The translations under genes and the position numbers were made by a program. Under the pieces are notes generated by a model. It made no database searches and was not told the origin of the DNA. It was given only the letters and a program-made list of their open reading frames with translations. From Halocafeteria seosinensis (lineage: Eukaryota; Sar; Bigyra; Bicosoecida), in the NCBI GenBank assembly GCA_001687465.1, contig LVLI01002034.1:1-12861 (forward strand): a stretch of DNA of 12,861 bases, in the 5' to 3' direction. Shown piece after piece: positions 7,601-12,861 of the stretch (its first letter is position 1; each line of letters starts with the position of its first letter).

Positions 7601-10600
7601 GATCCCGATAGACTCACCTATTAGTGTTGACGGTGAAGTCATTACTTCTGCCACTTCGTCGATGTCGATTGACATATCTGAGTTCGTTGCGTCGACCAGT
7701 CCAGATGTATCTGTTCAGCCTCAGTCTCTTTTCATTGACGAAGGAAGAAATGGGGCCGGAAGTGCTAACCCTTCTCGAGTAATACGACGCTCCGTTATTT
7801 TGACCATGCCTGCCAAACAGAGATACAGCTGGAGCGTGCCGCGTGATTTGAAGAGTATTGCCATCCTTCCGGATTCGGGAGTATCCGGAAACACTACAGT
7901 GTCTCTGGTAATGACGCTTGGTTTTGACATCGAACAAGCATTTCTAGGCCTATTAGAATCCTACGTCCAGGTAGAAGTATCCGACATCGAACTGGGTGTG
8001 TCGACAGTCCTAAGAGTGGCACTTTCGTTGCGAGTAAGAGAAGGACACGTCGTAGCTTTACAGAGTAGTCTTAATGTCGAACTGAATTTTGCGGATGCAC
8101 CTCGGTCACGCACACTAAGAGTGGCAAATAACGGTGACTACGAGGTGAAGTGGAAAGCTCGGTTATTTACGTCCGGAGGTAGCGAGGTGTCCGTGGGGAA
8201 CGCTTCCTCGTTTTGGGCGAGCCCTTCAACGGGACACTTCCCTTTAGAAGGAACCATTCCAGCCGGTACCGAGCAGAAGAGTCTTGTCCAATTGCAAATG
8301 ATACCAAACAATGTTAATACTTCTGGCATTTATGAAAGTTGGGTGTTGATAGAGACTGACTCCAGAAACGGTGAGATAGAGTTGCTTACGAAGGATGCAC
8401 CCTCAGTGAACACAGCGGTGTTGATGGGTGTACGATTATGGGCACGTCTTAGACTGTTAGTAACATCAGTCTTTATATGCCCAGAGAGACCTCTGCAAAT
8501 TGAACTGCTACCCAACGAAAAGGTGTCAGTAAAATGGGAGGTATTGAATGTGGACAGACAGCCGGTATTTGTAATGCCTCGGTTATTTGAGCTCAAGTTA
8601 AATGATAGTGGAGATCGCATTACCTCCACTCTTGAAAAGGGCCTTCTGACGTTTGGAAATTGGTTTCAGTTTACACCTGTTTCCGCCGTGATAAGTCCTG
8701 ATAATTCGCGTACTTTCCAGGCGATCTTACAGTATCCTTCAGAAACGCTTACTTACAATAGATCGAGTAATAGCTTTAGCGCCATTCGGTATAGCGCGAT
8801 ATTACGATACTCGCTGTCGATACTTACCTTGTATCAATGGATGGTTGGCCAAAAGTTTGCTCAATCGCGTGATACAAGAGACTTGACCTTGGAAACGATA
8901 TTTCGTCCAGGTTCCGCGGATCCTGTAAACTCCAAGATTGTTGCCCGAGTGGGTCGTGGATTCGTCTACGAACGCCTTCGAGTCGATATGACCCTCGCAG
9001 ATGTCTTTGGTAATACCCCGGCCCGAGCTATCTTCTCTGCTGAACGTGGACGGGTAAATGACAGAGGGCATCCGTATCTAAGATTAATCGTTAATAAAGT
9101 AGGAAACGAGATTAGAGAGGGTGATATTAGCAGCGAAGTTCCTCTTCGGGTCCAAGAGGGTAAGGAAATAGGGAGCTTTTCATTTTTTGTGACCTTTAAG
9201 GCCCAAGGAAAGGCTAAGATTAATGCAAAGTTGAATAACGTATCAATCAAAACTACAGATGTTATTCTACAAACCCAAACAGTCACTTGTCCCCCAAATG
9301 AGGTGCCAAATGAGCAAGGATACGAGTGTCTCTGCAAAGCCGGATACAGACGCCAAACAGAGGACGAAGAAACTGATGGTTCTTCCAGAGAATGCGTACC
9401 TTGTCCAGCGGGACAAGTCCTTCAGGAGGCATCAAACAAGGAAACGTGTGATGCTTGCCCCACGGACCACTTTTCCCTTCCGGGAAGCAGTACATGTATC
9501 TCCTGTCCGTCTACGGGTTTTGAGTGCTTCAAAGGGCGACTCCTCATGCTAGATGGCTTTTGGTGCGAAGTCTGTGCGGTGAACAGTCCTTTTAGACCAA
9601 CGAATCAGACACTTCGCAATTTCATTGTGGAGAAGATGCGCAACAATGAACCTGTTCGAATGCATCCCTGTGATCCTCCTTCTGCATGTACCGTCAATAA
9701 CACTCATTTCCAAACAAAATGCCCTGATGGCAGGCATGGCCCCCTCTGTGATTTGTGTCGACAGGGATGGGTTAAAACAGAAAAAGAATGTTTGAAGTGT
9801 GAAGAGAAGCATCGTAATGATGTTGTCCTTGGAATATGGGCAGTGGTTGCTACTTTAATATTTGTTGGTATAAACATTCGGGAATTCAACCACGCGCGTC
9901 CAGTAGGAACAGAGATTGACACTAGTTCAATTGAAACATTGATTGATAGGCGTTTGCAACTTGACCTCGCCCAAGTATCAGCAGGGTCGATGAAAGCCGG
10001 AGTTAGGAATCTAATCAGTTATGTGCAACCTGTTGCACTTATTACTATCGATTATCTACAAATCAGTTCGATTATCGCAGAAATGCAGTATACACCCTTC
10101 TTGGGAGATGCCAGCTGGTTTCGAGAGTTTGCACGGCTGTTCTTGATTGCTCCTACACAGCTCGATGCATTTCGGTGTGGCTCAGAGTTGGGGTTCTTTG
10201 CCTTAACCATGTTTTCACTGTTATCTCCATTTTTTATCGTCATCCTCTCTCAAATTGTTCAATACCTTATGTATGTCAGATATGCCAGGCAGGAAAGAAA
10301 TGGAGTACCTTGTGGGAAAGCTTTCAAGGTTGCTCTAAGCCCAATTACAATACTGCTCGGACAACTCCACACAGCGACAACAATGGCAGTCGTAAAGAGC
10401 TACAATTTATATCCTTATGAAATCTTTGGAAAGCAGCGATTACGGGCTGATATGAGTATAGGAGCGACAAGCTCAGAGCGTAAAGTGTTGTCCATTGTAG
10501 CTGGTATTACGCTTGCAACCGTTGTACTCGGGTTTCCACTGTTCTTGGCCACAATGCGCATTTGTAAACATAAAAGAGCAAATACAGAAAGTTCCCGAGA

Positions 10601-11243
10601 TGAGTTCTTGACCTTGATCGCCGGATTCAGGATTCGAAATTATGGTTATTTGTGGCCAGCGTTTGAAATCTTGCGAAAGACACTACTTATATTATTGGCA
10701 TTCTTTGTAACAAATGGGCTGCATCAAATTATTGCTACTTCAGGCGTTTGCATAGGATTCGTGGCGATAGTAACGGTAATACAGCCGTATACACTCGAAT
10801 CTTCCCTAAACGTGTTGGAAATCGTCAAGTCACTGTGTACAACTTTCACTATTCCGCTAGGACTACTACGTAGTTCTTTGGACGATTTGAATAAGAAAGC
10901 GAGTGTGGATATAGTTACTCTAACGTTGCAAATGATATTGCTTGCGTTCTTTAATATGCCCTTCTTCAAGCAGTTGTCGACGGTTTGCAGAAGTGGTATT
11001 AAGAGGTTTGATCGTATCCAATATAAACCATGTTGTCGGAACTTGTTGTGCAGTCGCAAGGACGTCGGAACGGAACCGTCTCAACACTTTTCAACTATCA
11101 TGGATACTTCTGGGGAAAAGCAAGTCATTGTGGACGATAATGACGAAAACCACCATGGCGATATCCCAGCTCCTGTAGGGGACCAATCGCAAAATGTGGT
11201 AGATGAAGGGACGAGGAAACCACACTCTACCTCTTCGAAATAG
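4617..11243 (+). CDS. Giant multidomain surface protein: GLUG adhesin module, mucin-like stalk, Cys-rich block, multi-pass membrane domain
   Basis: One ORF of 2,208 residues from the first ATG. In-frame ATGs at 4632, 4677 and 4704 also exist; the last two best place the signal peptide (STLFLVGLTTLAVASAA, residues 46-61). In order: a GLUG/haemagglutinin-type beta-helix (about 62-409) with FDGNGHTI at 150-157, repeated GG-(L/F)-(V/A)-G turns, YWDSERG and the closing YPQFKW; a carboxypeptidase-regulatory-like domain (411-465); a Ser/Thr/Pro stalk (592-838); several Ig-like beta-sandwiches (about 1150-1550); about 19 cysteines in EGF/TNFR/ephrin-receptor-like spacing (1557-1731), including GRHGPLCDLC; and a first membrane helix at 1735-1753. 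Seven or eight further helices follow, with LRKTLLILLAFF and QPYTLESSLNVLEI, motifs shared with large protist and algal GCC2/GCC3-type membrane proteins. An acidic cytosolic tail ends it. A dibasic VPQRRLLDD at about 983-990 might be processed. Role: probable adhesin or receptor; ligand unknown. Confidence 0.9.
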   Translation: MFPSVMTVLRTYRAAWFLKKMRALCRILPMSRGNFDGVVRGLHSTLFLVGLTTLAVASAAEATDCNAVVLNGQGTDNAPFEVSTLKELQCIGEGAGNSSMSDHFALTDDIDAGGTKHWNGGKGFNPIGNCPPSHTHLYSHCSGTDFVGTFDGNGHTISALTIDRPDGTGIALFALASSGAVFKDVRLSSVIIRGDENVAGIVGDAKNAEISRVSVEGDITGGVSSSGTSNGGKVAGIVGLANDVVMENHNVFIGSITGGYNVGGLVGRMAYSTTVSDSYVQANVTQTSDKGGGDSNEAGGFAGNSGFSSVISSSYFAGTVEGQTIGAIIGMDNGEDTLKYVYWDSERGPDKPTGGSLDESSSKSYTGLATAEMQGLSAKDNMGGLDFSSVWQTITIPRDDYPQFKWQTGSEVTISGLLKSSNGSTIQQSGIQVDALSTDNSFGTISTTTDSNGRYSFDVIYDGPNYDLIAKTTHDGHKIGIKERISPSEDMTKNLTLTVVVSINGVSLTNPSNQDIQIIITTDTRLASLTVLLSGAESDTLHLSSFSESGNTYETTYIGSKDGKFTTTVESAVGTNNIDGANRESNSITVDSSPTPSPTTTAAFASIPSSTVTTSALSSLSPTHSATATSTWTPSASALSSASSSPSPTHSETATTTWTPSASASSSASSSPSPTHXETATSTWTPSASASSSVSSSPSPTHSETATTTWTSSASASSSASSSPSPTHSETATSTWTPSASASSWRLPSVTSSLAGSTYPTVSTLLPVDPISSSQASSPSSSGMPTTRLSSSAFVSATMTWTLSSTTATPSKTPSSTGTITPTVTPSTIFRNSTESQNVTSACGKKNPFNCITAVSKRSSTTAFTPESANTTSTGINFKATVQSTAGTPAKVGLRCAPVEVPGDDNEILYSGCQEQYQRTNLDAPLPVIQRPILVSNTSCDGPRRLPSACRILKYDVRYFFDDNASVRFKLQLPLLLSRRTVPQRRLLDDTARVLIPIDSPISVDGEVITSATSSMSIDISEFVASTSPDVSVQPQSLFIDEGRNGAGSANPSRVIRRSVILTMPAKQRYSWSVPRDLKSIAILPDSGVSGNTTVSLVMTLGFDIEQAFLGLLESYVQVEVSDIELGVSTVLRVALSLRVREGHVVALQSSLNVELNFADAPRSRTLRVANNGDYEVKWKARLFTSGGSEVSVGNASSFWASPSTGHFPLEGTIPAGTEQKSLVQLQMIPNNVNTSGIYESWVLIETDSRNGEIELLTKDAPSVNTAVLMGVRLWARLRLLVTSVFICPERPLQIELLPNEKVSVKWEVLNVDRQPVFVMPRLFELKLNDSGDRITSTLEKGLLTFGNWFQFTPVSAVISPDNSRTFQAILQYPSETLTYNRSSNSFSAIRYSAILRYSLSILTLYQWMVGQKFAQSRDTRDLTLETIFRPGSADPVNSKIVARVGRGFVYERLRVDMTLADVFGNTPARAIFSAERGRVNDRGHPYLRLIVNKVGNEIREGDISSEVPLRVQEGKEIGSFSFFVTFKAQGKAKINAKLNNVSIKTTDVILQTQTVTCPPNEVPNEQGYECLCKAGYRRQTEDEETDGSSRECVPCPAGQVLQEASNKETCDACPTDHFSLPGSSTCISCPSTGFECFKGRLLMLDGFWCEVCAVNSPFRPTNQTLRNFIVEKMRNNEPVRMHPCDPPSACTVNNTHFQTKCPDGRHGPLCDLCRQGWVKTEKECLKCEEKHRNDVVLGIWAVVATLIFVGINIREFNHARPVGTEIDTSSIETLIDRRLQLDLAQVSAGSMKAGVRNLISYVQPVALITIDYLQISSIIAEMQYTPFLGDASWFREFARLFLIAPTQLDAFRCGSELGFFALTMFSLLSPFFIVILSQIVQYLMYVRYARQERNGVPCGKAFKVALSPITILLGQLHTATTMAVVKSYNLYPYEIFGKQRLRADMSIGATSSERKVLSIVAGITLATVVLGFPLFLATMRICKHKRANTESSRDEFLTLIAGFRIRNYGYLWPAFEILRKTLLILLAFFVTNGLHQIIATSGVCIGFVAIVTVIQPYTLESSLNVLEIVKSLCTTFTIPLGLLRSSLDDLNKKASVDIVTLTLQMILLAFFNMPFFKQLSTVCRSGIKRFDRIQYKPCCRNLLCSRKDVGTEPSQHFSTIMDTSGEKQVIVDDNDENHHGDIPAPVGDQSQNVVDEGTRKPHSTSSK
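6471..6848 (+). repeat. 78-bp (26-residue) tandem repeat in the Ser/Thr/Pro stalk
   Basis: About 4.8 in-frame copies start at 6471, 6549, 6627, 6705 and 6783, exactly 78 bp apart. The protein unit is SPSPTHSETATTTWTPSASA followed by SSSASS. Copy 1 is the most diverged; the last breaks off after TCGTCG, where WRLPSV follows. The single N at 6647 falls in the third position of a TCN codon, so the residue is serine whatever the base. The region is expected to be heavily O-glycosylated and variable in length between alleles. It also opens a long antisense frame that is an artefact. Confidence 0.95.
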
Positions 11244-11554
11244 ATTACACTGTATATACACAAGAAAACGCAGATGGTACAGCATATTTCTATTAACGAG
11301 AACACAATCCCGTATGGCACGAGTAATACATATAAAGAATAGTTAACAAAGAGATTTGATTCACTATTGCCCATTCATAGTATTTTGGGATGATAGTAGT
11401 AGTTTGGAAATCTAGTGGGAGGGTTTACTATTAAAGCTGGATCGACGGCGCCTTTCCTGTACCAAGAAAAGCCAGATGCAGTATCGAGATGCGCAATTAC
11501 CATTCCTGGAATAGAGCTGAAGTCACACACACACTTTGTTTGAATCGTCGGCGG

Positions 11555-11595
<41 letters not shown>

Positions 11596-11801
11596 ACATT
11601 TTGCGGGGCTGGGCTCAACTTCACCGAACAATTGCAGATCCCGCTGCGCGCAATATCTTTATGAAGACCCTCATCCCACTACCACCCAGGGTCGTTCGTG
11701 ATGCAGTGACCAAATAGTGCACCATCAAGATCCTTCCGATCTTTTGGTCTATCCTTAAACTCCCCTGCGCAATAACTCAGTTTCAAATTGGGACCCGGTC
11801 C
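11244..11801. other. Spacer between convergent genes
   Basis: Presumed 3' flanks of the large plus-strand gene and the minus-strand nuclease-family gene. It contains a (CA)n run (about 11524-11533) and a compound (TA)n(TG)n tract. The CA and TG runs are complementary and could fold back over about 40 bp. No gene or clear polyadenylation consensus is recognised. Small ORFs here are built on the simple repeats. Confidence 0.6.
11555..11595. repeat. Compound (TA)n(TG)n microsatellite
   Basis: TA repeats run from 11555 to 11572, then TG repeats from 11573 to 11595. This is simple-sequence DNA, likely length-polymorphic, in the intergenic spacer. Confidence 0.95.
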
Positions 11802-12861
11802 CTAACGACATGTGACACCCATCAACCACATAGACGACCACTCCTTCTTTTCAGCCCGAAAATCATACGCCTGTTTGAGTACCTCGAGCATGTGGTCCAC
11901 GGGTTCACCTCTATCCACTTTAATTTCAATAATCACTCCCCCGTATGAGACCCAGTGTGACGGTAGTTCCTTGGTACTCGTTTGCCGTATACTCTCAATG
12001 CTATTCAATTGCTCTTTCGTAGTCCCGCCCTGCACGTTAGTAGCCTTGTGATGTGTTAAACACATCACAAGGCTACTCACGTTCCCATGATCACTGGCGT
12101 TCTCCAGCAAGCCGGCATCCACAACATCAGAAAAGCTACTAGTGGGTTGCTGTTGGACTTTCTCATCCGCACATATCGCGTAAAAAATATCAGTCCTCTT
12201 CTTGCTTTTTCTGTCGCGTGCCGACAATTCTTTTCCCCAATAAACCCTCGGATGGTCAAAGTAAGCATGCAGGATCTGAAACAGACGGCACTGTACAGGA
12301 TACTCTCGCAAAACATCTTCCAGCCCGTAGACATACTGCGCACGCAACGCTCGGGCGGCCAACGGAAACTGTTCGTACATATCTCTTACTAGACTCTCAC
12401 GGTTGTTCAAGTATTCTTCTACTTCGGAATCCTTCAGTCTCGGTCTGTCCGTCGGATATGCCTTGGTAAGTATATTGGTAATCAGTTCACTTCTTCCCTC
12501 AAGGACGGGATGTAAAATCAACCGTCCGTGAGTTACGCGTTTAACATACAACAGCCCAAGATTGTAAAACAGCACTTTCATATCGAGGTAGTCCCACATC
12601 TTTTGCAGATCATCAATTTGGGATGTTTCAACCGCACCACCAAGAAGTGCTTCTACCGCATCCTCGTATCTCCCAGAGCTGTGAATGATCGAGCTGAAAG
12701 CGTCTCTTGCTTGGTGAAGCCAGAGCAATTGTGAATGCTTGTCCTCAGCATCGACTGTGTGTTCCCCTTTAATAATTTCCGTGATGATCTGTAAAATGTC
12801 GATAGGGCTGTACAGCGGTGTTAGTTTATCCCCTTTCCTCTTTCTAAAGGCGGTGCAAAAC
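11802..12861 (-). CDS. AAA-ATPase-like / PD-(D/E)XK nuclease family protein, C-terminal part (5' end off right edge)
   Basis: The frame is open to the right edge, giving at least 353 codons before the TAG at 11802; the start and any ATPase domain lie outside. The pattern fits the C-terminal half of proteins that join an AAA-ATPase-like domain to a PD-(D/E)XK nuclease fold (the PDDEXK_9/DUF1703 group). LTPLYSPIDIL is followed by the hydrophobic FYNLGLLYVKR---GRLILHPVLEGR, a helical stretch, then KKRTDIFYAI (candidate catalytic Asp at 12189-12191) and VIIEIKV (ExK, Glu at 11925-11927), closing with LKQAYDF and WLMGV. About 75-80 residues separate the Asp strand from the ExK strand, which looks long for the fold; the palindromic element at 12033-12083 sits in this insert. 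Such genes are often multicopy in protists and fungi; their biological role is poorly known. Nuclease activity is inference. Confidence 0.75.
   Translation of the reverse strand, partial: FCTAFRKRKGDKLTPLYSPIDILQIITEIIKGEHTVDAEDKHSQLLWLHQARDAFSSIIHSSGRYEDAVEALLGGAVETSQIDDLQKMWDYLDMKVLFYNLGLLYVKRVTHGRLILHPVLEGRSELITNILTKAYPTDRPRLKDSEVEEYLNNRESLVRDMYEQFPLAARALRAQYVYGLEDVLREYPVQCRLFQILHAYFDHPRVYWGKELSARDRKSKKRTDIFYAICADEKVQQQPTSSFSDVVDAGLLENASDHGNVSSLVMCLTHHKATNVQGGTTKEQLNSIESIRQTSTKELPSHWVSYGGVIIEIKVDRGEPVDHMLEVLKQAYDFRAEKKEWSSMWLMGVTCR
12030..12080 (-). other. Candidate 51-nt intron generated by a palindromic insertion
   Basis: On the coding strand the segment begins GGGAAC|GTGAGT (12080) and ends TACTAACGTGCAG|GGC (12030). 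It has a consensus donor, a perfect TACTAAC branch site and a CAG acceptor, in phase 0. At 51 nt (17 codons) without a stop, it could also be translated as VSSLVMCLTHHKATNVQ. The branch A lies about seven bases from the final G, tighter than in most fungi and plants but reminiscent of the fused branch/acceptor motif of some protists. Splicing would join DHGN to GGTTKE. Whether it is spliced needs RNA data. Confidence 0.55.
12033..12083. mobile_element. 39-bp perfect inverted-repeat element with 6-bp target-site duplication
   Basis: A perfect palindrome at 12039-12077 (19-bp arms starting AGTAGCCTTG, single-base centre at 12058) lies between two identical CACGTT hexamers, 12033-12038 and 12078-12083. 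Direct repeats hugging inverted repeats are the mark of a transposition-like insertion. The element is too small to encode anything and would need outside enzymes. It lies inside a coding sequence without breaking the frame. Confidence 0.75.

Noticed and set aside
11375-11701. ORFs on both strands over the TA/TG tract
   Set aside because: Their length comes from simple repeats coding for YIYIY and VCVCV or THTHT runs.
1-12861. tRNA genes, rRNA, CRISPR arrays, bacterial promoters and terminators
   Set aside because: Scanned by eye on both strands; no T-loop/acceptor pairs, spaced repeats or prokaryotic signals were found.

Overview
The window reads as nuclear DNA of a microbial eukaryote, perhaps an alga or another protist. 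The reasons are long AT/GT-repeat-bearing intergenic spacers, spliceosomal introns with GT...AG borders, a recognisable DPM3 gene, and a very large extracellular/multi-membrane protein of a type common in free-living protists. The species cannot be named from the sequence. There are no operons, Shine-Dalgarno sites, CRISPR arrays or rRNA. I saw no tRNA.

Layout, left to right. (1) 1-511, minus: 5' part of a gene for a basic, low-complexity protein. A GTAAGT donor and a GTGCAG acceptor define an intron, and the frame stays open off the left edge. (2) 560-778, minus: a 73-codon ORF of uncertain status. (3) 1254-1682, minus: DPM3, the membrane subunit of dolichol-phosphate mannose synthase. It is split by an 81-nt intron, and only after its removal does the conserved C-terminal helix appear. 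(4) 1683-2937: non-coding, with hairpins and a roughly 203-bp tandem duplication. (5) 2938-3471, minus: an unrecognised ORF. (6) 3472-4616: upstream region of the main gene, with a CG-rich block and a possible 5' intron. (7) 4617-11243, plus: one uninterrupted ORF of about 2,200 residues. In order it holds a signal peptide, a GLUG-type adhesin module, a Ser/Thr/Pro stalk with a 78-bp tandem repeat, beta-sandwich-like ectodomains, a cysteine-rich EGF/TNFR-like block, a multi-pass membrane domain and a cytosolic tail. (8) 11244-11801: spacer between convergent genes, with (CA), (TA) and (TG) runs. (9) 11802-12861, minus: C-terminal part of an AAA-ATPase-like/PD-(D/E)XK nuclease family protein, running off the right edge.

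The most striking observation is inside the last gene. At 12033-12083 a perfect 39-bp inverted repeat (19-bp arms, 1-nt centre) is flanked by perfect 6-bp direct repeats, as after a transposition. Read on the coding strand, the duplicated flank plus the element ends make a GTGAGT donor, a TACTAAC branch site and a GTGCAG acceptor. These bound a 51-nt, phase-0, stop-free candidate intron. It looks like a very small introner: a mobile palindrome that brought its own intron with it.

The genes show no obvious common pathway. DPM3 serves ER glycosylation and GPI-anchor synthesis, the giant protein is a plausible glycosylated surface receptor or adhesin, and the nuclease-family gene belongs to a family that is often multicopy.
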